Shown piece after piece: positions 16,328-25,099 of a stretch of DNA of 64,000 bases (positions are counted from its first letter, which is position 1; each line of letters opens with the position of its first letter). This stretch comes from Bradyrhizobium sp. BR 10289 (lineage in GTDB: Bacteria > Pseudomonadota > Alphaproteobacteria > Rhizobiales > Xanthobacteraceae). A program made the translations under genes and the position numbers. A model generated the notes under the pieces. The model did no database searches. It was not told the origin of the DNA and saw only the letters and a list, made by a program, of their open reading frames with translations. The stretch is taken from contig NZ_JACOFR010000007.1 in the NCBI RefSeq assembly GCF_019455385.1, positions 223,531 through 287,530 of the forward strand, in the 5' to 3' direction.

Positions 16328-16921
16328 TTAGTGCTGGACCGCGCCGGGTAGCCCATAGGCCTCCATCTGGGCCTGGACCTGCGCGATGTTGTGCCCGAGC
16401 ACGACGATGTCGTGGGTCCTGCCCTCGACGTCCCTGACGTGGTCGCGGAGCAGCGCCTCGGCCTTGAAGCCGAGGCTCTCGAACAGCGCAATCGCCGCCT
16501 GCTGGTCCACCGTCATCTGCACCGAGAGCTTCTCCAGGCCGGCGCCGAGCGCGAGGGCAAAGGTCTCCTGCGACAGCGCCCGCCCGACCCCCTTTCCGCG
16601 CACGTCCTGCGACACCACCATCCGGATCTCGCCGACATGGGGCGACCAGGAGTGCGGATCGCGTACCAGCGTGCCGCAGCCGACGACCTTGCCGTCCCTG
16701 ACCGCGAGCAGGCTCTGGATCGCGCCGCGCTCGATCTCCTTGACCCAGGCCGACAACACCTTCGCCTCGCTGATGTTACGCGGCAGGAACAGCAGGTCGT
16801 GAGTCGGTAGGCCCTTGCCGAAGGCCAGCACGGCGGCTTCGTCGGCGGGCGACATCAGGCGGATCTCGATATCGCCGGCGTCGGTCCTGACGTGACGCGG
16901 ATAGGAACGCTGCTCGCTCAT
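16328..16921 (-). CDS. GNAT family N-acetyltransferase
   Basis: A 197-residue acetyl-CoA-dependent acyltransferase. The acetyl-CoA pyrophosphate-binding motif is VSQDVRGKGVGRALSQ, followed by the beta-bulge segment EKLSVQMTVDQQAAIALFESLGF. The start overlaps the phaC stop by four bases (ATGA), so it belongs to the phaE-phaC-GNAT operon. The acceptor substrate is unknown; protein or CoA-thioester acetylation linked to PHA metabolism would be a guess. Confidence 0.87.
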   Translation of the reverse strand: MSEQRSYPRHVRTDAGDIEIRLMSPADEAAVLAFGKGLPTHDLLFLPRNISEAKVLSAWVKEIERGAIQSLLAVRDGKVVGCGTLVRDPHSWSPHVGEIRMVVSQDVRGKGVGRALSQETFALALGAGLEKLSVQMTVDQQAAIALFESLGFKAEALLRDHVRDVEGRTHDIVVLGHNIAQVQAQMEAYGLPGAVQH

Positions 16922-18000
16922 GTCGACCTCTTGCCCAGCCAGGAGTCCAGTTTCGGCCACAGCCGCTTCACCGCGTTGGCGCCGGCGACCAGCGAGACGT
17001 GACCGCCTTTCAGCATCACCTCTTCCTTGTCCTCGGAGCCAATCTTGGCGATCAGGTGCTTGGCGGCATCGTAAGGCACGATGTGATCGTGCTCGGCGAC
17101 GGCATGCAGGATCGGCACCTTGATGTCTTCGAGCTTCGCCGAACGGCCGCCCACCGACATGGTGTCATTGAACAGCTTGTTGTCCCACATCAGGTCCTTG
17201 GTGATGGTGCGGAAATATTCGCCGGCGAGCGGCAGCGTATCGGTCGCCCAGCGGTCGAACATCCGGTACGATTTCACGAACTCGTCGTTCCAGATGTTCT
17301 CCCAGAGCTGGATCTGGCTCACCGTGCGCGAGGCCGGGCGCAGCATCTCGAACGAGGACAGGATCATCTCCGGCGGCACGTTACCGACGCTGTCGACGAG
17401 ACGGTCGACGTCGAAATAGCGGCGGTCGGAGAAATTCGAGAACAGCTTCATCTCGCGGAAGTCGATCGGCGTGGTGAAGCAGATCAGGTTCTTCATCGGC
17501 CCGTCCTTGTGGATCGAGCCGTAAAGCAGCGACAGCACGCCGCCGAAGCAATAACCGATGACGGAGACGTCCTGCTCGCCGGAATCCTGCTGCACGCGGC
17601 GGACGCAATCCGGGATGAAATCGAGGACGTAGTCCTCCATCCGCAGGCTCTTCTCCTCCGGCCGCGGCGCGCTCCAGTCGAGCATGTAGACGTCGTAGCC
17701 ACGCCTCAGCAGGAATTCGATGAAGCTCTGACCGGGCACGAGATCGAGAATGTAGCCGCGGTTGGTGGTCGCCATCACGATCAGCACCGGCACGCGGTAG
17801 ATCTCGTCCGACATCGGCCGGTAGTGATAGAGGCTCATCGTGCCGCGCGAATGCAGCACGTCCTTCGGCGTCGAGCCGAGCCTGGGTCCGGAGGTCGAGA
17901 AATATTCGACGCCCTTGATGCTGCGCTGGATCGCGCGCTGCACCTCGGTCTGGATCCGCTCCGGAATGGATGCGAAATCAAGTTCCGCCGGTGCGTTCAT
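16918..18000 (-). CDS. phaC: class III-type poly(R)-hydroxyalkanoate synthase subunit PhaC
   Basis: A 360-residue PHA synthase that polymerises 3-hydroxyacyl-CoA. The size equals class III PhaC (about 355 residues) rather than the roughly 600 of class I. The lipase-like box has the catalytic cysteine, GYCFGG (Cys151). The other triad members fit Asp305 in AEHDHIVP and His334 in KGGHVSLV, nearly the spacing of the Allochromatium enzyme. It overlaps the short phaE-like gene upstream and the GNAT gene downstream by four bases each. Confidence 0.92.
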   Translation of the reverse strand: MNAPAELDFASIPERIQTEVQRAIQRSIKGVEYFSTSGPRLGSTPKDVLHSRGTMSLYHYRPMSDEIYRVPVLIVMATTNRGYILDLVPGQSFIEFLLRRGYDVYMLDWSAPRPEEKSLRMEDYVLDFIPDCVRRVQQDSGEQDVSVIGYCFGGVLSLLYGSIHKDGPMKNLICFTTPIDFREMKLFSNFSDRRYFDVDRLVDSVGNVPPEMILSSFEMLRPASRTVSQIQLWENIWNDEFVKSYRMFDRWATDTLPLAGEYFRTITKDLMWDNKLFNDTMSVGGRSAKLEDIKVPILHAVAEHDHIVPYDAAKHLIAKIGSEDKEEVMLKGGHVSLVAGANAVKRLWPKLDSWLGKRST

Positions 18001-18380
18001 GCTTGCCCTCCATTCTCGGAAGGCGGGCGCTTGGTCCGCGGCGGTCGCGGCGTTCCGTCAGAACCTTGCGGGATGCCGGAACTCGCCGCGATCTGACTCA
18101 GCATCGCCTTCATCTCGCCGATCTGGGCTTCGATCAACTGCAGCCGTTCCGCAAGGCCCGTGACCTGCTCCCGGCTCGGCAGGTTCATCGTGACCAGATA
18201 TTTCTCCATGAGCTCGCCGAGCTGCTTCTGAGCACCTGCAGCAACTCCTCCCGCGCGGTTCATCGCCTGCGAAAATTCCGGCGACGACATGGCCTGGTTG
18301 GCGAAGGAGTTGAACCCCTTCTCCATGTCCCCAACCATCTTCTGCCACATCGCGACGGGATTGTTGATCTTGTCGGCCAT
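17997..18380 (-). CDS. short PhaE-like PHA synthase partner subunit
   Basis: A 127-residue protein with a NNPVAMWQKMVGDMEKGF start and a C-terminal helix (NLPSREQVTGLAERLQLIE..) that matches the end of PhaE subunits of class III synthases, ahead of a proline-rich basic tail (GTPRPPRTKRPP). Known PhaE proteins are about 350 residues, so this is a shortened form, nearer in size to the PhaR subunit of class IV enzymes. AGGAGG lies six bases before the ATG at 18380; the longer frame has no such site. Its end overlaps phaC by four bases, so it is very likely the partner of that synthase. Confidence 0.8.
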   Translation of the reverse strand: MADKINNPVAMWQKMVGDMEKGFNSFANQAMSSPEFSQAMNRAGGVAAGAQKQLGELMEKYLVTMNLPSREQVTGLAERLQLIEAQIGEMKAMLSQIAASSGIPQGSDGTPRPPRTKRPPSENGGQA

Positions 18381-18534
18381 CGGCGTCCTCCTGATCTGAG
18401 AGCTGCGATGCCCTTCTTTTTCGCCATACCACACCGTTGCAGGGGAGCGGTCAACCAGCAGGCTCGGTGCGGCGCACACGGCTTCTTTGCGGCGTAAAAC
18501 CGTGCGATACAGCAGAGATCAGCAGGAGGGACCC

Positions 18535-19449
18535 GTGACCGCTCATCAGCCGCCCCAGACCGTCCGCGCCAACGGCATCGACATCTGCTACGAGATTTTC
18601 GGTAACGACAATGCCGAGCCGCTGCTGCTGATCATGGGGCTCGGGGCGCAGATGATCCATTGGGACGATGCGTTCTGCGAGCAGCTCGCCACGCACGGCT
18701 TTCGCGTGATCCGCTTCGACAATCGCGACATCGGCAAATCGAGCCATCTCACCGGCGGCAAGCGCCTGACGCCGCTCGAACTGCTGAAGCTGCGCTTCCT
18801 CAGGATTCCGGTGGCTGCTCCCTACAGGCTGATCGACATGGCCAAGGACACGATCGGGCTGATGGACGCGCTCGGCATCAAGTCCGCGCATCTGGTCGGC
18901 GCCTCCATGGGCGGCATGATCGCGCAGGAGGTGACGCTGTCGTTTCCCGATCGCGTGCGCTCGCTGACCTCGATCATGTCGACGACCGGCAATCCGCGCG
19001 TGCCGCCGCCGACCCGCGAGGCGGCTGCGATGCTGATGGCGCCGCCGCCCCGAACCAAGGAGGAGTTCATCGTCCGCTACGGCCAGACCTGGAAAGTGTT
19101 GCGCGCGGGGTCGTTCCCGGAAGAGGAGGCGCTCGACCCCGATCGTGCCGAGCGCGTGTTCGCGCGCGGACTCAATCCGGCCGGTGTCGGCCGGCAGCTG
19201 CGCGCCGTGCTCGCCTCCGGCAGCCGCAAGGAGCGACTGCATGCGGTCAAGACGCCGACGCTGGTGATCCACGGCACGATCGATCCGCTGGTGCGTCCTG
19301 AGGGAGGCAAGGATACCGCAGAGTCCATTCCGGGCGCAAAACTGCTGATGATCGAAGGCATGGGCCATGCGCTGCCGATGCGGTTCTGGCCGGACATCAT
19401 CCGCGCCATCGACAAGCATGCGCATGGCGCGGCGGCGAAGGCGGCGTAG
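18535..19449 (+). CDS. alpha/beta hydrolase
   Basis: A 304-residue alpha/beta hydrolase with the nucleophile elbow GASMGG, a candidate acid in HGTIDPLV and histidine in GMGHAL. The frame begins at 18487, but GGAGGG lies five bases before the GTG at 18535 and the protein from there starts at the normal strand before the HG-like loop (IMGLGAQM). It is divergent from the PHA operon, 154 bases away, with no signal peptide. Related proteins are annotated as esterases or 3-oxoadipate enol-lactonase-like; the substrate is unknown. A role as an intracellular PHA depolymerase is possible from the context only. Confidence 0.83.
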   Translation: MTAHQPPQTVRANGIDICYEIFGNDNAEPLLLIMGLGAQMIHWDDAFCEQLATHGFRVIRFDNRDIGKSSHLTGGKRLTPLELLKLRFLRIPVAAPYRLIDMAKDTIGLMDALGIKSAHLVGASMGGMIAQEVTLSFPDRVRSLTSIMSTTGNPRVPPPTREAAAMLMAPPPRTKEEFIVRYGQTWKVLRAGSFPEEEALDPDRAERVFARGLNPAGVGRQLRAVLASGSRKERLHAVKTPTLVIHGTIDPLVRPEGGKDTAESIPGAKLLMIEGMGHALPMRFWPDIIRAIDKHAHGAAAKAA

Positions 19450-19541
19450 ACGGTCTCCTCGCGGTGACCATGTGAGCTTCCGGTTACTCTCTTAACGCAG
19501 GCCGGCGCGAAAGCTATACCGGCCTCGTTCAATCGCAACAC

Positions 19542-19558
19542 AGAGGCCATCGGCCTCT
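19542..19558 (+). other. small stem-loop in leader of the SnoaL-like gene
   Basis: AGAGGCC-ATC-GGCCTCT forms a perfect 7-base stem ending ten bases before the ATG at 19569. GGAG follows it as ribosome site. It may be a leader structure; nothing else supports a function. Confidence 0.3.
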
Positions 19559-19568
19559 CGGAGCCCTC

Positions 19569-20033
19569 ATGCATCTCATCGTCCGATCCGCCGCAATGAT
19601 CGCGGCTTTCATTTTCATGCTCTCCTTGGCCAGCGGCGCCGCGATAGCCGGCAGCGCGCAGGAAGAAGCCAACCGCGCCGCCGTGCTCGCCTTCTACGAG
19701 AAGGGCCTCAACCAGAAGGACGCCGACGCCGCCCTCGCCTATGTCGGCAACCGCTATGTCCAGCACAATCCGAATGCGCCGGATGGTCCTGACGGCTTCC
19801 GGAAGTTCATCGGCTTCCTCCGCGAAAAATTTCCGAACTCGCACAGCGAGATCAAGCGCAGCTTCGTGGATGGCGATTTCGTGATCCTCCACGTTCACGC
19901 GGTTCGCGAGCCCGGAACGCGAGGCAATGCGATTGTCGATATCTTCAAGCTGGAGAACGGCAAGATCGTCGAGCATTGGGACGTCGTGCAGCCGATCCCG
20001 GACAACCCGGCGAACAACAACACGATGTTCTAG
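19569..20033 (+). CDS. secreted SnoaL/NTF2-like protein
   Basis: A 154-residue protein with a clear signal peptide (hydrophobic core AAMIAAFIFMLSLASG, likely cleavage after AIAGSA) and an NTF2-like cone-shaped domain: LAFYEKGLNQKDADAALAYV, YVQHNPNAPDGPDGF and a final GKIVEHWDVVQPIP, typical of SnoaL-like polyketide-cyclase relatives. The mature protein should be periplasmic. GGAG precedes the ATG. The 3' end overlaps the convergent gene by four bases. The role is unknown. Confidence 0.85.
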   Translation: MHLIVRSAAMIAAFIFMLSLASGAAIAGSAQEEANRAAVLAFYEKGLNQKDADAALAYVGNRYVQHNPNAPDGPDGFRKFIGFLREKFPNSHSEIKRSFVDGDFVILHVHAVREPGTRGNAIVDIFKLENGKIVEHWDVVQPIPDNPANNNTMF

Positions 20034-20704
20034 CCCTTCTTCGCGATCCAGATCACATGGCGCGCGCCGCCGCCTCGTCCGGTGGCGCGAACGTTGACCT
20101 CATTGACGTCGAAGCCGGCGCGCTTGAGACGCTTGGTGAAGGCCGGGTTGGGTCCCGATGACCAAACGGCGAGCACGCCGCCCGGCCGCAGCGCCGTCTT
20201 CGCCGCCTGCAGCCCGCCCGCACTGTAAAGCGCGTCATTGCCCTTCCGGGTCAGCCCTTCCGGCCCATTGTCGACGTCGAGCAGAATGGCATCGAAGGCC
20301 GAACCCTTGGCACGAATGACTTCGCCGACGTCGATCTCGCGGATGCTCACCTTGGCATCATCGAGGCTGTCGCCAAAAACCCCCGCCATCGGGCCGCGCG
20401 CCCAGCTCACCACTGCCGGCACCAGCTCGGAGACCACGATCTTCGCCTTGGGACCCAGAACCATGAGCGCCGCCCGCAAGGTAAAGCCCATGCCGAGGCC
20501 GCCGATGAGGACGACGGGCTTTGCGACCTGCTCAATCTGCTTCGCCGCAAGCGTCGCGAGCGCGGCTTCGGAACCCGACAGGCGGCTGTTCATCAGCTCG
20601 TTGGTGCCGAGCTTGATGGAAAACTCCTCGCCCCGCCGCATCAGGCGGAGCTCCTCGTCGGAGCCGGGGATTTTGGCGGTGTCGAGCTTTTCCCAGGGAA
20701 TCAT
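20030..20704 (-). CDS. spermidine synthase-like SAM-binding protein
   Basis: A 224-residue Rossmann-fold protein of the spermidine synthase/methyltransferase group. The nucleotide-binding loop is IGGLGMGFTLRAAL, followed by ELVPAVVSWA and FDAILLDVDNGPEGL. It lacks the N-terminal beta domain of true spermidine synthases and the acidic aminopropyl-acceptor site is not recognisable, so it could be a methyltransferase or a sensor. It stands 30 bases downstream of the P450-reductase fusion gene on the same strand and could be co-transcribed. Confidence 0.72.
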   Translation of the reverse strand: MIPWEKLDTAKIPGSDEELRLMRRGEEFSIKLGTNELMNSRLSGSEAALATLAAKQIEQVAKPVVLIGGLGMGFTLRAALMVLGPKAKIVVSELVPAVVSWARGPMAGVFGDSLDDAKVSIREIDVGEVIRAKGSAFDAILLDVDNGPEGLTRKGNDALYSAGGLQAAKTALRPGGVLAVWSSGPNPAFTKRLKRAGFDVNEVNVRATGRGGGARHVIWIAKKG

Positions 20705-20734
20705 GGGAGTGCTTTAGCACGATCGGACGAACAA

Positions 20735-23700
20735 TCACCCTCCCGCCCAGACATCCAGCACATAGCGGTTCTTCGTGCCCATCTCCTCGATCCAACGCGC
20801 GCTCGCGGCGGCATCGCTGCCGGTGTTCTCACGATGGATCGCAACCAGCGCCGCCTTCACGTCGGGCTCCATCCTGCTGCCGTCGCCGCAGACATAGATG
20901 ATCGCGCCCTGCTCGATTAGCGGCCAGACCTTGTCCTTCTGCGCGGCGAGCACGTGCTGCACGTAGGTCTTCGGTCCATCCGCCCGCGAGAACGCGGTGA
21001 ACAGCTCGGTGATGCCGCTCGCCGCCAGCGCCTTCAGCTCCTCCGCATAAAGGAAATCCTGGTCGGGATGGCGACAGCCGAAGAACAGCATGGACGGACC
21101 GAGAGTTGCCCCCTTTGCCTTGCGCGCGGCGCGCTCCTGGAGGAAGCCGCGGAACGGCGCTAGGCCCGTGCCGGGGCCGATCATGATGATCGGCACCGAT
21201 GGATCATCGGGAAGCCGGAAGCCGGCCTTGGTCTCGCGCACAGTGGCGTGGATCGTATCGCCCGGACGGCGATTGGCGAGATAGTTCGAGCAGATGCCCT
21301 TGTAGGTACCGCGCCCGGAGGCGGCGGGACCTTCAACCACGCCGACCGTAACGCTGCAGCGCCCAGGATCGACCGACGGCGAGGATGAGATCGAGTAATA
21401 ACGCGGCGCCAGCAGCGAGAGCATTTCCAGATAGACATGGAACGGCAGCTCGCAGGCGGGATGTTCGAGCAGCAGGTCGAACACCGATTTACGCTTCGCC
21501 AGAATCTCGTTGCGATAGCGCTCGAGCGTTTCGGCCTCCTCGCCGACGAATGCCAGCAATTTCGGCTTGGTGACCGGGCAGCGGGTGTACTCGGCCATGA
21601 TCTGGATCTGCTTGCGCGTCGCGACCTGCTGCAATTCGACGAACTCGCTGAGCAGGCGGCCGACCGACACCACCTCGCCGACCGGCAATTGCGCACGGCG
21701 CCCCTCGGCGACCTGAAGCCTGATCTGGTCGGCGGGCAGGAAGCCGAAGCGGCGGGCAACCGAATCCACCAGAGTCGGGTCGTTGCGCGGGACGACGCTT
21801 AGATGATCGCCGACCCGGTAGCTGACATTGGCCGGCAGCCGCACCTCGATATGGCGCGTCGATCGCTCCGACGGATTGGCGCTACCCTTGTTCTGGAGCT
21901 CGTCGTTGGCCAGTACCTTCATCGCGACCGCGCCGCCCTGGGCGACGATGGTGTTGACAGCGGTCACCGCGACCGGCTCGATCGCATAGAGCGGATCGTC
22001 CTCTGCGGTACGCGTGAAATTCCAGTCGATGCCGAATTCCTTGGTCGCGACCTGGGCCGCTGCCGGGAACCACTTCTGGAACTGGCCATCGAGATCGCTG
22101 CGCGCATCGCCCTCGCCGCGCGGATAGACCGCGCGGGCGCCGTGCTTCGACAATTGTTCGTCGATGAAGCGCGGCACCGATTGGTAGGTCGCCGCCCAAT
22201 CGCTGTTGCCACAGCCGAACACGGCATAGCGCACGCCGGCAAAGGCATTATCAGGCAAATCGCTGCCGAGCCATTTGACGAATTGCGACGCGTTGTCCGG
22301 CGGAGCGCCATTGTAGGAGGCGCAGATGATCAGCACGCCGCCCTCCTGCGGCAGCTTGCCGACATAATCGTCGAGCGCTCCGAGATGCACGGCAAAGCCG
22401 TTGATCTCGGCAAGGTCCGCCATGCGGGTCGCGAGCTCCTCGGCGGTGCCGAGATTGGAGCCGTAGAGCACCAGCATCGGCGTGTTGTGGCCGGGCCGCG
22501 TCGTCGGCTGACGCTGTGCCTTCGGCGTCGAGACCGCAGCGGCGATAGGCCCGCCATAGGCGCCGCGCTCGCGATCGGCGCGCGGACGTACCTTGATCTT
22601 GAAGCCTTCCGGCTTCATCGTCAGGGTTTCCTTCAGGTGCATCTGGTAACGCTGGTGGTCGATCAGCTTGAAGCGCTGCAGGACCATGCCGAGCGCGAGC
22701 GCGGCCTCATGCATGGCAAAGCCGCGCCCGATGCAGGCGCGCTGGCCATTACCGAACGGCTTCCACGCGTTGATCGGCCGTTTCGCTTCAGCCTCCTTGC
22801 TGAAATTCTCGGGATCGAAGGCATCCGGGTTCGGTCCCCACACTGAGGGATCGCGATGTAGTGCCGTCACCAGGATGGTGACGAACGTACCCTTCCTGAG
22901 CTTGTATTTGCCGCCGCCGATGGTCTCGTCCTGGAGCGGCGAGATGCCGTAGGCCGGTGCCGGCGGCCACAGCCGCAGCGCCTCCTTCAGGATCTGCGTG
23001 ATATAGGTGAGCCGCGTCACCTGCTGATAGGTCGGCTTGGCGTTGACGTCGGGGCCGAAGACGCGATCGACCTCGTCATAGGCTTTCCTGAGAATTTCGG
23101 GGTGCTTCAGCAGCGCATAGATCGTGCATGACAACAGGCCGCTGGTTGTCTCGTGGCCCGCGATCAGGAAGGTGTTGATCTGATAGCGGATGTTGACGTC
23201 GTCGAGCTGCTCCCCGGTCGAGCGGTCGACGCCGGTCATCATCGCCGCCAGCATGTCCTTCTTGTCGTCGATCCCCTCCGCGCTCTTGCGGCGCTCGGCA
23301 ATGATCTCGTCGACCATCTTGTTCATGAAGGCGACGTCTTCGGCCAGCGTCTTGCGGCGCTTCTGCATCCACAGCTGCTCGAACGGCAGGCCGCGCGTCA
23401 TCATGATGGTTTCGAGCGAGCGCACCAGCGACTCGACGAAGGGATGGTAGTCGCGCCGGTAGAAGGAATTGAAGCGATAGTCGAAGCCGCACAGGCCGAT
23501 CGTATCCAGCGTCAGCGCCGTCATGTCGTGGACGACGTCGATCTCGTCGTCGGCGTTGAGCCGCTCCCATTTCTGGACCAGCTGCTCGGCGATATCGACC
23601 ATGCTGGGATGATAGGACTGCATCGCGCGATTGCCGAACGGCTGCAGCAGGATGTTGTGCGCCTTGCTCCAGTTCGGCTCCCTGGTGTCGGCCGTGAACA

Positions 23701-23971
23701 GGCCGTCGCCGCCGACCGCGCGCACGCGCCGCAGCGCCCCACGCACCGTCTTGTCGAAACGTTTTTCGTCGGAGAGCTCGTCGACGAGATCATGGCCGGA
23801 GACGACGACGATCGGCGAGCCCATCATGTCGAGCCAGAAGATCGGACCGAGCTCCTTGGCAAGCCGCGTCAGGTGCTGCACGGGGGCAGCGGAGTCCAGC
23901 GACAGCATGTTGCCGACGACCGGCTTGGTCGGCGGTTGCGGGATCGGGTCCAGTCGGTTCTTGCTTGACAT
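20735..23971 (-). CDS. self-sufficient cytochrome P450-NADPH reductase fusion, CYP102 type
   Basis: A 1078-residue relative of P450 BM3. The heme domain (1-470) has the I-helix AGHETT (271-276), EALR of the ExxR motif (330-333) and the heme loop FGNGQRACIGRG with Cys413; GDGLFT matches the BM3 loop carrying Phe87. A flavodoxin-like FMN domain follows (LVLYGSNLGTAEELA), then FAD (YYSISSSPS) and NADPH (GPGTGLAPFRGF) domains and the normal ending RYVLDVWAGG. Such enzymes hydroxylate or epoxidise fatty acids. The ATG at 23971 gives the usual N-terminus. It lies downstream of epoxide hydrolase and wax synthase genes, separated from them by a palindromic repeat. Confidence 0.95.
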   Translation of the reverse strand: MSSKNRLDPIPQPPTKPVVGNMLSLDSAAPVQHLTRLAKELGPIFWLDMMGSPIVVVSGHDLVDELSDEKRFDKTVRGALRRVRAVGGDGLFTADTREPNWSKAHNILLQPFGNRAMQSYHPSMVDIAEQLVQKWERLNADDEIDVVHDMTALTLDTIGLCGFDYRFNSFYRRDYHPFVESLVRSLETIMMTRGLPFEQLWMQKRRKTLAEDVAFMNKMVDEIIAERRKSAEGIDDKKDMLAAMMTGVDRSTGEQLDDVNIRYQINTFLIAGHETTSGLLSCTIYALLKHPEILRKAYDEVDRVFGPDVNAKPTYQQVTRLTYITQILKEALRLWPPAPAYGISPLQDETIGGGKYKLRKGTFVTILVTALHRDPSVWGPNPDAFDPENFSKEAEAKRPINAWKPFGNGQRACIGRGFAMHEAALALGMVLQRFKLIDHQRYQMHLKETLTMKPEGFKIKVRPRADRERGAYGGPIAAAVSTPKAQRQPTTRPGHNTPMLVLYGSNLGTAEELATRMADLAEINGFAVHLGALDDYVGKLPQEGGVLIICASYNGAPPDNASQFVKWLGSDLPDNAFAGVRYAVFGCGNSDWAATYQSVPRFIDEQLSKHGARAVYPRGEGDARSDLDGQFQKWFPAAAQVATKEFGIDWNFTRTAEDDPLYAIEPVAVTAVNTIVAQGGAVAMKVLANDELQNKGSANPSERSTRHIEVRLPANVSYRVGDHLSVVPRNDPTLVDSVARRFGFLPADQIRLQVAEGRRAQLPVGEVVSVGRLLSEFVELQQVATRKQIQIMAEYTRCPVTKPKLLAFVGEEAETLERYRNEILAKRKSVFDLLLEHPACELPFHVYLEMLSLLAPRYYSISSSPSVDPGRCSVTVGVVEGPAASGRGTYKGICSNYLANRRPGDTIHATVRETKAGFRLPDDPSVPIIMIGPGTGLAPFRGFLQERAARKAKGATLGPSMLFFGCRHPDQDFLYAEELKALAASGITELFTAFSRADGPKTYVQHVLAAQKDKVWPLIEQGAIIYVCGDGSRMEPDVKAALVAIHRENTGSDAAASARWIEEMGTKNRYVLDVWAGG

Positions 23972-24005
23972 TAAAAGTGCTTCCCCCTGCCTCAATATCC
24001 ACTGT

Positions 24006-24092
24006 CGTCATTGCGAGGAGCGAAGCGACGAAGCAATCCGGACCGTCTCTGCGGGTACATTCCTGGATTGCTTCGCTTCGCTGGCAATGACG
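24006..24092. repeat. intergenic palindromic repeat, CGTCATTGCGAGG type
   Basis: Ends are complementary (CGTCATTGC / GGCAATGACG), with inner arms GAAGCAATCC / GGATTGCTTC and tandem GCGAAGCGAC / GCTTCGCTTCGC. The widely seen bacterial CGTCATTGCGAG palindrome has this layout. It lies between the epoxide hydrolase stop (two bases away) and the P450 start. Confidence 0.65.
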
Positions 24093-24094
24093 AA

Positions 24095-25090
24095 TTAGCC
24101 AAACCGCCGTCTGCGCCATTCGATCAGCTTGGCGCTGACCTCTTCGGGCTTCTCCTGCTGCGTCCAATGGCCGCTGTCCTTCACCAGATATTTCTCGAGG
24201 TCAGCGACCAGCTTCTCCATGCCATCCGCCGCCGACGGCGGCAGCACGGCATCGTTCTCCGCCATGATCATCAGCGACGGCACGCCGATATGGTGGTCGA
24301 GCCCCTTCGACCGTTCCCAATTGCGGGTAAAGTTGCGATACCAGTTGATGCCGCCGGTGAAGCCGGTTGCGGTGAAGGTGTCAACGAACACTTTCTTCTC
24401 GTCGGCCGACAGGATCGGCGTGCGCGGATCGACCTTGGCGTCGTAGGCTGCGATCATCTGCGGGAATGCCAGGTTGGTCTTTGATGAGGCGCCCACGCCC
24501 GCGATTGGAGCTTCCTCCGGCTTCGCCGGCGGGCGCGCCAACGGCTTGCGCATGAAGGCGTCAAAAGTCTGCTCGACGCGGCTGCCAAAGATCCGGTCCG
24601 GCTCGCGCGCGGGATCCTGGAACTGGACGATGTACATCTGGTCGCCGAAGCGCTGGCGGAATAGCGCAATGGGATCGATCGGCATGCGATCCCAATGCGG
24701 AGTGTTGACGCCGACGACGCCGGCGACGCGCGAGGGATGCCGCAGCGGCATCTGCCAGACGACAAAGCCGCCCCAGTCGTGGCCGACGAAGATCGCCTTG
24801 TCTATCCTGAGGTGATCGAGCAGCCCGACGAGATCGCCGGTGAGATGCTCCATGTCATAGGCCTCGACCGGCTCGGGCCGGTCCGTTGCGCCATAGCCGC
24901 GCTGGTCCGGCGCGATCACGCGGATGCCCGCTTCGCTCAGCGCCTTGATCTGGTGACGCCAGGAGAAGGCCAGCTCTGGCCAGCCATGACAGAGCACCAT
25001 GGGTGGAGCGTCGGTAATTGGACCCGCCTCGTAATAGCCCATGCGGATTCCGTTCGTCTGCGCGAACTTGAGCGGTGGCATTTCGATCAT
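24095..25090 (-). CDS. epoxide hydrolase, alpha/beta fold
   Basis: A 331-residue soluble epoxide hydrolase-like protein. The oxyanion motif HGWP is at 35-38 and the nucleophile is aspartate (Asp105 in GHDWGG), which marks epoxide hydrolases or haloalkane dehalogenases; a lid-domain tyrosine in NWYRN supports the former. The acid and base fit AENDAVL and SGHWTQQEKP. It lies nine bases downstream of the WS/DGAT gene and upstream of the P450 fusion, so it could open epoxides made by that P450 on fatty acids. The physiological substrate is inferred. Confidence 0.9.
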   Translation of the reverse strand: MIEMPPLKFAQTNGIRMGYYEAGPITDAPPMVLCHGWPELAFSWRHQIKALSEAGIRVIAPDQRGYGATDRPEPVEAYDMEHLTGDLVGLLDHLRIDKAIFVGHDWGGFVVWQMPLRHPSRVAGVVGVNTPHWDRMPIDPIALFRQRFGDQMYIVQFQDPAREPDRIFGSRVEQTFDAFMRKPLARPPAKPEEAPIAGVGASSKTNLAFPQMIAAYDAKVDPRTPILSADEKKVFVDTFTATGFTGGINWYRNFTRNWERSKGLDHHIGVPSLMIMAENDAVLPPSAADGMEKLVADLEKYLVKDSGHWTQQEKPEEVSAKLIEWRRRRFG

Positions 25091-25099
25091 GATAAAATC

